Below are positions 51,172-59,704 of a DNA stretch of 59,704 bases, one piece after another. Source of the DNA: Alistipes sp. (lineage in GTDB: Bacteria; Bacteroidota; Bacteroidia; Bacteroidales; Rikenellaceae). Within the stretch, counting starts at the first letter, position 1. The number at the start of each line of letters is the position of its first letter. The translations under genes and the position numbers were made by a program. The notes below the pieces were generated by a model that had not been told where the DNA came from, did no database searches, and was given only the letters and a program-made list of their open reading frames with translations. Where the stretch lies: NCBI GenBank assembly GCA_029060215.1, contig JAIDUK010000038.1:1-59704 (forward strand), given 5' to 3'.

Positions 51172-52170
51172 CTATTTCAGATGGGGATTGACCTTGTGCC
51201 ACTCCGAAACGGGCGGAATGATACCCATGGAGATGACCTCGTCGCGGAGCTTGCAAAGATGCTTGTAGCTCTCCGTAAGAGCGGCGTGCTCCTCGGGCGT
51301 ACCCTGCACGTTCTTGTACTCGACACCCTTCGTACCGATGGAAGTCTCCATAGCCATGAGGATATGCTGGAACTCGTCGTTGTGGACGTAGACCCCGGCG
51401 GGATAGGTGAACGGCTTGCCGCCCATAGCCGCAGCGATCATGCAAATCGAAAGGTAGGCCGGGCTCTGGAACGACGAACGGCCGCGCAAGTCGATGATGT
51501 GCTTGCCGCCCTGAATGACCCGCTGCTGCAACTCGTGCCAATCGGCCTCGGGCATCTCCTTGCCGATGAGCTCCGACAGCGGACGCCCGGCGACGAGCGT
51601 TGTAGAAGCGAAGACGGCCATCTGCTCGCCGTGACCGCCATAGGTGCGGCAGTTGCGGATTTCATCGGGCGAAATCCTGAAATACTGGGCCAGTTCGGAA
51701 CGCAGACGCGTCGAATCGAGTGCGGCGAGGGTCGACACCTGCGAAGGGTGCAGCCCACCGTAGATCAACGTAACAAGACCCGTGATGTCGGCCGGGTTGA
51801 AGATGACGACGACATGCTTGACGTCGGGACAATAGGTCCGGATGTCCTTGCCCAGCTGGGCGGCGATCTCGGCGTTGCCCTTCAAAAGATCCTCGCGCGT
51901 CATGCCGGCCTTGCGGGCGGCGCCGCCCGACGAAACAACGTAGGAAGCCCCGGTGAGCGCATCGCCGATCTCCGACGTCCAAGTGAGGTTCACCCCCTCG
52001 AACGCGCAGTGGCGCAACTCTTCGACGACGCCCTCCAACGCGGGAGCGAACGGGTCGTACAGACAGATGTTGGGCGTCAGCCGCATCATCAGTGCGGTCT
52101 GCGCCATGTTGGAACCGATCATGCCGGCAGCGCCGACGATCGTGAGCTTTTCATTGGTAACGAAGTCCAT
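51172..52170 (-). CDS. mdh: Malate dehydrogenase
   Basis: A 332-residue NAD-dependent LDH/MDH-fold enzyme. The Rossmann loop GAAGMIGSNMAQ is at residues 13-24; VIFNPADITGLV and RNCRTYGGHGEQM (catalytic His) are present. It interconverts malate and oxaloacetate, in the reductive branch of the TCA cycle for an anaerobe making succinate. It lies 22 bp after recR with no promoter between them, so it may share a transcript with fumarase, batD, batE and recR upstream. Confidence 0.93.
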   Translation of the reverse strand: MDFVTNEKLTIVGAAGMIGSNMAQTALMMRLTPNICLYDPFAPALEGVVEELRHCAFEGVNLTWTSEIGDALTGASYVVSSGGAARKAGMTREDLLKGNAEIAAQLGKDIRTYCPDVKHVVVIFNPADITGLVTLIYGGLHPSQVSTLAALDSTRLRSELAQYFRISPDEIRNCRTYGGHGEQMAVFASTTLVAGRPLSELIGKEMPEADWHELQQRVIQGGKHIIDLRGRSSFQSPAYLSICMIAAAMGGKPFTYPAGVYVHNDEFQHILMAMETSIGTKGVEYKNVQGTPEEHAALTESYKHLCKLRDEVISMGIIPPVSEWHKVNPHLK

Positions 52171-52192
52171 AGTTTATATGATTAAATAAGAT

Positions 52193-52789
52193 TCATTCTA
52201 TTTCGCGGCGGTTCATCAAAGCGTGGGTGATGGTCAATTCGTCGACATATTCCAACTCGTCGCCGAACCCGATGCCGCGAGCGATGGAAGTGACCTTCAG
52301 CCCGGGATAATGCCGCAGGCGGCTCATCAGGTAGAAGAGCGTGGTTTCGCCCTCGACCGACGTAGAAATGGCCAGAATCACCTCCTTGACGCCGCCCTGC
52401 GCGATACGGTCGCACAGCAAGTCGATCTTCAAGTCGGACGGCGCGATGCCCTGCATGGGCGAAATGACGCCCCCCAGCACATGGTACAACCCTTTGTACT
52501 GGCGGGTATTCTCGATCGACAACACGTCGGCGACCTGCTCCACCACGCAGATGGTCGAACGGTCGCGCTCGCGGTCGGCGCAAATGGGGCACACCTCCTC
52601 GTCGGAGAGGTTGTTGCACCGGGCGCAATACTTGACCTCGCTGCGGAAACGGTCGATGCTACGGGTCATGTCGCCGACCGATTCGGGCTCCATACGCAAG
52701 ATATGGATGGCCAGCCGCAAAGCCGTACGCCGCCCCACTCCGGGCAGCTTCGACAATTCGCCGACGACGTCCTGCAAGAGTTTCGACAT
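52193..52789 (-). CDS. recR: Recombination protein RecR
   Basis: A 198-residue RecR, partner of RecF/RecO in gap repair. The HhH motif KLPGVGRRTALRLAIHIL is at residues 14-31; the zinc finger CARCNNLSDEEVCPIC follows at about 54-69, then a Toprim domain with CVVEQVADVLSIE and ISTSVEGETT. Its start codon overlaps the batE stop by one base (TGATG). Confidence 0.97.
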   Translation of the reverse strand: MSKLLQDVVGELSKLPGVGRRTALRLAIHILRMEPESVGDMTRSIDRFRSEVKYCARCNNLSDEEVCPICADRERDRSTICVVEQVADVLSIENTRQYKGLYHVLGGVISPMQGIAPSDLKIDLLCDRIAQGGVKEVILAISTSVEGETTLFYLMSRLRHYPGLKVTSIARGIGFGDELEYVDELTITHALMNRREIE

Positions 52790-53628
52790 CAGATGACCTC
52801 GATTTTACGGCTCTCCAGCCAACCCTTCTTCCCGTCGTCGATGACCACCTCGCACCACTCGCCCAGCCGGTCGGCGATCCGCACGACCGTACCCTCGTGC
52901 AAGAGGAACAGATCAGTCGCCGACTTGTCGGGCGAACTCTTGACGGCGACCGACGCCGGCATCACCACGGCCCGCGAATCGTCGAGCATCTCCCGGCGGT
53001 CGGCCGCAGCGAACCATGTAGCGCAGACGAACAACACTCCGGCAACAAGCGTTCCGTAGAATCCTGTTTTGCGCAGCGACAAGCGCGGAGCCAATAAATA
53101 AAGCAGAAACAACGCCAAGGCGCAAGCCAACAACGCGAGCGAAAGCACGGTCCATGCCGTACAACCCATCGTCTGACGCACGCCGCGCATCCACGCAACG
53201 AAGAAAAACTCAGGAATCCGCTCGATATTGTCCTTCGTACGGGCCTCGGCCACGCTCAGATTGTAGCGGATGTCGTCGCTGCCGGGAGCGAGCCGGAGCG
53301 CCCGCCGATAATAAAGAACTGCCTTGCCAAGCCGGTTCTCCTTGAAACAGGCGTTGGCAAGGTTGTAATAGAGTTTCACGGAAACGAGCTCCTGCGCGAG
53401 CAACCGCTCGTAAGCCGCGGAAGCCGCACGGAAATCGCCGTTGATATAGGCCGTATTGGCCGCATCCCACAACTGTTCGGGAGCGGCGCCGACCGCTTCC
53501 GCAACGACGGCTGCGGACTCCTGCGGCTCCCCGCCGGAGAACTCCTCCGGCTGCGGATCCTGCGCCTGCGAGATGCCGCAGTTCAATGCCAGAAGGCCCA
53601 AAACCAAGATTATTCGTTTCATACGCAT
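52789..53628 (-). CDS. batE: BatE-like protein (TPR, two membrane spans, SH3)
   Basis: A 279-residue protein with signal peptide (residues 1-22), TPR units at about 50-135 (WDAANTAYINGDFRAASAAYERLL), two membrane segments near 155-180 and 190-208, and a C-terminal SH3-like domain (LLHEGTVVRIADRLGEWCEV). This is the BatE layout of the Bacteroides aerotolerance operon. It starts six bases after batD and overlaps recR. MoxR, batA, batB and batC are not in the window. Confidence 0.9.
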   Translation of the reverse strand: MRMKRIILVLGLLALNCGISQAQDPQPEEFSGGEPQESAAVVAEAVGAAPEQLWDAANTAYINGDFRAASAAYERLLAQELVSVKLYYNLANACFKENRLGKAVLYYRRALRLAPGSDDIRYNLSVAEARTKDNIERIPEFFFVAWMRGVRQTMGCTAWTVLSLALLACALALFLLYLLAPRLSLRKTGFYGTLVAGVLFVCATWFAAADRREMLDDSRAVVMPASVAVKSSPDKSATDLFLLHEGTVVRIADRLGEWCEVVIDDGKKGWLESRKIEVI

Positions 53629-53634
53629 TCTGTC

Positions 53635-55509
53635 CTACCGTTTGATCATCGTCTCGATATGCGACACCAGATCGACCCCCTCGTCGTAGACGTCGCTCAT
53701 GCGGGCCGAAGCGGCGGGCGAATACTGCGCCTCGTCGCAACGGGCGATGATGGCCGTGAAACGCTGCGACTGCTCGGCCGGAACGCCGCGCTTGTGCAGC
53801 TCCTCGCGGACATTCTCCTTGGTGAGGTTGGCCACAGGGATATTGAGCTTGTCGCTGACGTAGCCCCACAAGGCCCGCAGCATCTCTTCGTAGAAAGCAT
53901 GGCGGTCCTGCTGCTCCATATACTTGCGGGCGGCGCGGAAACGCTGCACGGCGACCTTGCTGGCCCGCCGCCCCCGCACGAGAACCGCATTCTGCGAATC
54001 GCGGATCCGCTTGCGCAAAACGAAATAAACCGCACCGAAGAAGACAAGGATGAACGCCAACGCCGCCCAATAAAGCCCGCTGAAAAGAAGCGGCCGCCGG
54101 TGCGAACGCAACTGAGCCCCGCCGAGCTTGATGAAACGGATGTCCTGCCCCAACAGACGGACCTCTTCCTTGGATATGCCGCGACCCTGCATGACGACGG
54201 TCTCGCCGCCCCCACTGGCATCGGGCAGGACTTCAAGGGCGAGCGCCTTGGAACTCAACGTCCTGTACTCCATGCGCGAAGGATCGAAATAGCTGAACTC
54301 CACGGGCTCGATGTCGTAAGCACCCTCGGCCCGCGCGATGAACGGATACTCGAACTGCCGGTAACCGGAGATGCCGGCCGCCGAAGTATTGATCGACTCG
54401 GTGGTCTTGACGTTGTACTGCTCGAACGAAGCGGGCAGCACCAGCTTGGGCGCCTGCACGAAAGTGAGGTTGCCTGTGCCGGAAATCTTGACCGTATAGG
54501 TTGCGGCCGAATTGGCCGAAAGCTGCCCGGCAGGCGGAACGGTCTGCATGTCGAAACGTCCGACAGCTCCGCTGAACCCAGCGGGAGCACCCGCAGGCAA
54601 AGGCTTGACAGTCACACCGATGCGCTGGCTCTGCAACTTGCGGGGCACGTTGTAGACCTCATGCCCGCCCCCGAAAAAAGGATCGATGCTCCGGCTGCCC
54701 GGCACGACGACCTGCACCATGGCGGTCAACTCGGCCGGCTCGATGGTGAGGGTCCCGGCCTGCTGGGGATAGAGCAGGAATTCGCGGGCGACCAGCGTCT
54801 CGTAGACCTTGCCGTTGAAAGTCTCGCGCTCGCGACGGGCATTGTCCGTATTGAGCTCCTGCGCCCAGAATCCGTTGAACGACGGAAAGCGGACGTCCTG
54901 ATAACCCACCACGCTGGCTCGCTCGTAGAGCTTGAAAGTAACGCGCAGAGGTTCGCCCTTGTAGACCGACGTACGCGAAACGATGGCCCGCAACAAGATG
55001 TCGTCCTTGCCGATCTGCTGCCGGGCAGCGCTCTCGGCGCTCTGCTGCGCCGACTGCGAACCGGCGGAAGCATCGGCCCCGGACTGCGCCCCGGCAGAAG
55101 CGCCGCCCGTCTCGCCGACGACCTCGATAGCCAGCGGCTTCGTACGGTATGCGACGCCGTCGACAGCGATCTCGGCCGACCCGACGGTGTGGTTGCCGAC
55201 CGCCTGCGGCAAGAGGACGAACGTAATGGTGTAGTTGACGCTCTTGGACATCGACCCGTTGACGATTCGGATCGACGAACCTTTCGAAACGGCAGGCCCG
55301 GCCAACACGTCAAACCCCTCGAACGAAGGGGCCGCGAACGAATCCTCGTCGGGGCTGGCATTGAGCGCGAACTCGACGCGGAACGCCTCGCCCATGGCCA
55401 CCATCAACGGCGAAGAAGCCTCGAACGAAACTTTCTCGGCGGCCCGGAGCGGCAGGCACCCCAGCGCGCAGAACAGAACGCAACCTATTTTCGCAAAAAG
55501 AACTTTCAT
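53635..55509 (-). CDS. batD: BatD-like aerotolerance protein
   Basis: A 624-residue secreted, membrane-anchored protein: signal peptide at 1-23, three or so Ig-like beta domains to about 440, a membrane span at about 475-497 (LLFSGLYWAALAFILVFF) and a basic cytoplasmic helical tail. Signature stretches are VGNHTVGSAEIAVDGVAYRT and DILLRAIVSRTSVYKGEPLR. Bat proteins are associated with oxygen tolerance or envelope stress in Bacteroides; mechanism unsettled. It follows fumarase by 50 bp with no visible promoter. Confidence 0.93.
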   Translation of the reverse strand: MKVLFAKIGCVLFCALGCLPLRAAEKVSFEASSPLMVAMGEAFRVEFALNASPDEDSFAAPSFEGFDVLAGPAVSKGSSIRIVNGSMSKSVNYTITFVLLPQAVGNHTVGSAEIAVDGVAYRTKPLAIEVVGETGGASAGAQSGADASAGSQSAQQSAESAARQQIGKDDILLRAIVSRTSVYKGEPLRVTFKLYERASVVGYQDVRFPSFNGFWAQELNTDNARRERETFNGKVYETLVAREFLLYPQQAGTLTIEPAELTAMVQVVVPGSRSIDPFFGGGHEVYNVPRKLQSQRIGVTVKPLPAGAPAGFSGAVGRFDMQTVPPAGQLSANSAATYTVKISGTGNLTFVQAPKLVLPASFEQYNVKTTESINTSAAGISGYRQFEYPFIARAEGAYDIEPVEFSYFDPSRMEYRTLSSKALALEVLPDASGGGETVVMQGRGISKEEVRLLGQDIRFIKLGGAQLRSHRRPLLFSGLYWAALAFILVFFGAVYFVLRKRIRDSQNAVLVRGRRASKVAVQRFRAARKYMEQQDRHAFYEEMLRALWGYVSDKLNIPVANLTKENVREELHKRGVPAEQSQRFTAIIARCDEAQYSPAASARMSDVYDEGVDLVSHIETMIKR

Positions 55510-55559
55510 CGGACTTACAACGTAATTCCTATGCTATTATTGTCTGAATGAGGGTCTTC

Positions 55560-57173
<1,614 letters not shown>

Positions 57174-57217
57174 GGCTGTTGTATTTATATAATTGTGTGT
57201 TCGCACGGTTAACCTCG

Positions 57218-57249
57218 CAAAAATACAAAAAACTCTCCGGATTGCGCAA
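57218..57249 (-). promoter_or_regulatory. Promoter of the fumarase gene
   Basis: Minus-strand TTG (57247-57249), 21-nt spacer, TATTTTTG (57218-57225), about 45 bp before the start codon. Confidence 0.65.
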
Positions 57250-57318
57250 CAAATGCGGCACTCTGTTATTTTTTTCACAAAAAGCGCCCGAAAAGAAACG
57301 TTCTTAAGATTATTTAAT

Positions 57319-57326
57319 TAAATTTG
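57319..57326 (+). promoter_or_regulatory. -7 promoter element for fba
   Basis: TAAATTTG matches TAnnTTTG in AT-rich DNA; leader of about 90 nt. No TTTG at the expected distance. Confidence 0.5.
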
Positions 57327-57424
57327 TGCGATTTTTGAGTACGAATCTTTTTCTTGCCCAAGCCATACCGGGCCGGGGAAAGGCTCGACAACAGGAACGA
57401 TTCACTGCTAAACAATAAACGATT

Positions 57425-58417
57425 ATGGTATCTTACAAGGAACTGGGTCTGGTGAACACCCGCGACATGTTCGCCAAGGCCATCAAGGGCGGATACGCCA
57501 TTCCGGCCTTCAACTTCAACAACATGGAGCAGATGCAGGCCATCATCCAGGCATGCGTCGAGACCTCGTCGCCCGTCATCCTGCAGGTGTCGGCAGGCGC
57601 GCGCAAGTACGCCAACCAGACACTGCTGCGCTACATGGCACAGGGCGCTGTGGAGTACGCCAAGGAACTGGGCAAGAACATTCCCATCGTACTGCACCTC
57701 GACCACGGCAACTCGTTCGAGCTGTGCAAGGACTGCATCGACATGGGTTTCTCGTCGGTGATGATCGACGGTTCGGCACTGCCCTATGACGAAAACGTGG
57801 CGCTGACGAAGAAAGTCGTAGACTACGCTCATCAGCACGACGTAACGGTCGAAGGCGAGCTGGGCGTGCTGGCCGGCGTCGAAGACGAAGTGGCTTCCGA
57901 GCACTCGCACTACACCGACCCCGCCGACGTGGAAGACTTCGTGAAGAAGACGGGCGTGGATTCGCTGGCCATCTCGATCGGCACCTCGCACGGCGCCAAC
58001 AAGTTCAAGCCCGAGCAGTGCACGCGCAACGCCGAGGGCATCCTGGTGCCGCCCCCCCTGCGCTTCGACATTCTGAAGGAAATCGAAAAGCGCATCCCGG
58101 GCTTCCCCATCGTACTGCACGGCTCGTCGTCGGTACCGCAGGAATATGTGAAAATCATCAACACGCACGGCGGTGCACTGAAAGATGCGGTCGGCATCCC
58201 CGAAGAACAGCTGCGCGAAGCTGCGAAGAGCGCAGTCTGCAAAATCAACATCGACAGCGACGGCCGTCTGGCCATGACCGCTGCCGTGCGCACCGTATTC
58301 GTGGAGCAGCCCGCCGAGTTCGACCCCCGCAAGTACCTGGGTCCGGCCCGCGACGAACTGAAGAAACTCTACATGCACAAGTGCGAAAGCGTCCTCGGTT
58401 CGGCCGGCAAGGCTTAA
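57425..58417 (+). CDS. fba: Class II fructose-1,6-bisphosphate aldolase
   Basis: A 330-residue zinc-dependent aldolase of glycolysis/gluconeogenesis. Metal and substrate motifs are LHLDHGNS near 95, VEGELGVLAGVEDEV near 140, IGTSHGANK near 185 and VLHGSSSVP near 235. It uses CAG/GAG and C-ending codons more than other plus-strand genes, as expected of a highly expressed gene. It stands alone between its own promoter and a very strong terminator. Confidence 0.97.
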   Translation: MVSYKELGLVNTRDMFAKAIKGGYAIPAFNFNNMEQMQAIIQACVETSSPVILQVSAGARKYANQTLLRYMAQGAVEYAKELGKNIPIVLHLDHGNSFELCKDCIDMGFSSVMIDGSALPYDENVALTKKVVDYAHQHDVTVEGELGVLAGVEDEVASEHSHYTDPADVEDFVKKTGVDSLAISIGTSHGANKFKPEQCTRNAEGILVPPPLRFDILKEIEKRIPGFPIVLHGSSSVPQEYVKIINTHGGALKDAVGIPEEQLREAAKSAVCKINIDSDGRLAMTAAVRTVFVEQPAEFDPRKYLGPARDELKKLYMHKCESVLGSAGKA

Positions 58418-58430
58418 TCAAGAGAAGTCC

Positions 58431-58473
58431 AAGAAAAGGGGCTGTCTGCTTGGCGCAGACAGCCCCTTTTCTT
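58431..58473. terminator. Bidirectional terminator between fba and folB
   Basis: A 19-bp perfect stem (58431-58449 with 58455-58473), 5-nt loop, A- and T-rich ends; the strongest hairpin in the window. Confidence 0.95.
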
Positions 58474-58487
58474 AAAATATGCGTTAG

Positions 58488-58841
58488 CTATTTCTCCAGT
58501 GTCACGCTCACGCGGTCGAGCTTGCCGCCCAACGGAGGGGCCAGCTTGGAGACGGTGCAGACGACATGGCGAATCTGCGGAAAAGCCGCCCGGACCGCAT
58601 CCAGGATATTCATCGCCACCCGCTCGATGGTGCGCTGCGTGACGCGCATCTGCTCACGGACCACCTCGTAGACGGTCAGATAGTTGACCGCCTTTTCGAC
58701 ACAATCCTCCGCCGCGACGTCGCCCAGCTCGGCCGTAATGGTCAAATCGACCGTGAAACGGTTGCCGACCTTGCGCTCCAGCTCGTAGCAACCGTGCAGC
58801 GCATGGAACTCCATGCGTTCGAGCGTAATGCGGTACTCCAT
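58488..58841 (-). CDS. folB: Dihydroneopterin aldolase
   Basis: A 117-residue FolB, which converts dihydroneopterin to 6-hydroxymethyldihydropterin in folate synthesis. The start ITLERMEFHALHGCYELERKVG, the VNYLTVYEVVREQM core (with NY and Glu for pterin binding) and the late SKLAPPLGGKLDRVSV (catalytic Lys region) are all typical. Its start overlaps the tyrS stop by one base, so it is coupled to tyrS. Confidence 0.95.
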   Translation of the reverse strand: MEYRITLERMEFHALHGCYELERKVGNRFTVDLTITAELGDVAAEDCVEKAVNYLTVYEVVREQMRVTQRTIERVAMNILDAVRAAFPQIRHVVCTVSKLAPPLGGKLDRVSVTLEK

Positions 58842-59704
58842 TATTCGACGATGATAAGATAATAGTTCTTCTTGCCCTTCTGCACGAGCAGGTATTTCCC
58901 GGCGATGAGGTCCGATTCACCGACCGGACGCATCGGATCGGCGACTTTCTCCTTGTTGAGCGCCACGCCGCCGCCCTGCACCATCTTGCGGCACTCGCCC
59001 TTGGAGGGGAATACCTGCGTCTTCTCGGCGGCAAGGTCGACGAACGGCAAACCTAACTCGGCACGTGCGATGCGGAACTGCGGCACCCCCTCGAAAACCT
59101 GCAAAAGGGTCGCTTCGTCGAGCTTGCGCAGCGCTTCGGAAGTAGCGCCGCCGAAAAGAATGGCCGACGCCTCGACCGCCTTTTCGTACTCCTCCTTAGA
59201 ATGAATCATCGTGGTGATCTCCTGCGCCAGCCGCTTCTGCAACACGCGCAGATGAGGTGCGGCATCGTGCTCGGCGATCAACCTCTCGATGGTTTCGCGG
59301 TCGAGCAGGGTGAAAATCTTGATATAGCGCTTGGCATCCTCGTCGCTGACGTTGAGCCAGAACTGGTAGAACTTGTAGGGCGACGTATAGCGCGGATCGA
59401 GCCAGACGTTGCCGCTCTCGGTCTTGCCGAACTTGGTGCCGTCGGCTTTGGTGATCAAGGGGCACGTGATGGCGAACGCCTCGGCCTCCGGACCCAGCTT
59501 GCGGCGGATGAGCTCGGTGCCGGTGGTGATGTTGCCCCACTGGTCGGCGCCGCCGAGCTGGACCTTGCAATTCATCGTCTCATAGAGATGCAGGAAGTCG
59601 TAGCCCTGCACGAGCTGGTAGGTGAACTCGGTGAACGACATGCCGTCGCCCTCGCCGTTGAAACGCTTCTTGACCGAATCCTTGGCCATCATGTAGTTGA
59701 CCGT
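58841..59704 (-). CDS. tyrS: Tyrosyl-tRNA synthetase (3' part, cut by window end)
   Basis: The C-terminal 287 residues; the 5' end lies beyond base 59704, and the frame is open to the window edge ([14 protein letters not shown]). [26 protein letters not shown] is the tyrosine-binding region (only the core is quoted in part here: LGGADQWGN), KFGKTESG is the KMSKS-loop equivalent, and an S4 RNA-binding domain closes the protein ([27 protein letters not shown]). The family is about 430 residues, so roughly 140 are missing. Confidence 0.96.
   Translation of the reverse strand, partial: TVNYMMAKDSVKKRFNGEGDGMSFTEFTYQLVQGYDFLHLYETMNCKVQLGGADQWGNITTGTELIRRKLGPEAEAFAITCPLITKADGTKFGKTESGNVWLDPRYTSPYKFYQFWLNVSDEDAKRYIKIFTLLDRETIERLIAEHDAAPHLRVLQKRLAQEITTMIHSKEEYEKAVEASAILFGGATSEALRKLDEATLLQVFEGVPQFRIARAELGLPFVDLAAEKTQVFPSKGECRKMVQGGGVALNKEKVADPMRPVGESDLIAGKYLLVQKGKKNYYLIIVE

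Overview
The window looks like chromosomal DNA from a GC-rich member of the Bacteroidales, most like Alistipes/Rikenellaceae. The grounds are a SusC/SusD pair with trailing surface lipoproteins, a 63-residue S21, DUF4954 and BatD/BatE proteins, and repeated promoters of the Bacteroidetes type (TTTG, 19-21 nt, TAnnTTTG) with no consistent Shine-Dalgarno sequences. Genus is inferred from memory of these families, not from a database search. The first 73 bases are pure C and are probably a sequencing or assembly artefact.

Layout. (1) 0.2-1.7 kb: a helix-hairpin-helix protein and rpsU, closed by a strong terminator. (2) 1.9-17.4 kb: a nine-gene Sus-like locus on the + strand. It encodes SusC, SusD, a calx-beta-like lipoprotein, a BACON-like lipoprotein, two leucine-rich-repeat lipoproteins, a subtilisin-family (S8) lipoprotein protease, a DUF1573 protein and a small lipocalin-like lipoprotein. 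It has no glycoside hydrolase and no adjacent regulator, so it reads as a protein/peptide acquisition system rather than a glycan locus. susC carries a nine-G tract whose length decides whether the frame stays open. (3) 17.4-23.8 kb, minus strand: lpxK-PNP-ssb operon, a 490-bp spacer with degenerate repeats, rpsA and a 5'-nucleotidase lipoprotein. (4) 23.9-38.2 kb, plus strand: nucleoside kinase, gcvP, a SlyD-type isomerase, a DUF4954 protein, trxB, a small lipoprotein, rnz, an RNA methyltransferase, pdxA, thrS and infC. (5) 38.3-42.4 kb: a Fic protein, a LuxE-like acyl-protein synthetase overlapping it by one base, a CMP-sugar-type cytidylyltransferase and an NSS sodium symporter; they stand where rpmI-rplT would normally follow infC. 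(6) 42.5-59.7 kb, mostly minus strand: ribH with a TPR membrane protein, an S41 peptidase (+), recF-DUF721 (+), class II ribonucleotide reductase, ridA, a META-domain lipoprotein (+), a run of fumarase-batD-batE-recR-mdh, class II fructose-bisphosphate aldolase (+), and folB with the 3' part of tyrS, which runs off the window.

Nearly every convergent gene junction carries a long perfect or near-perfect hairpin that can terminate in both directions. Plus-strand genes up to about 42 kb strongly prefer GAA and CAA, while minus-strand genes prefer GAG and CAG, which points to strand-specific mutation bias. The observations that most deserve a second look are the G9 switch in susC, the LRR/subtilisin composition of the Sus-like locus, the Fic-LuxE-cytidylyltransferase cassette with its 21-bp-period repeat, and a probable AUC-initiated N-terminal extension of IF-3.
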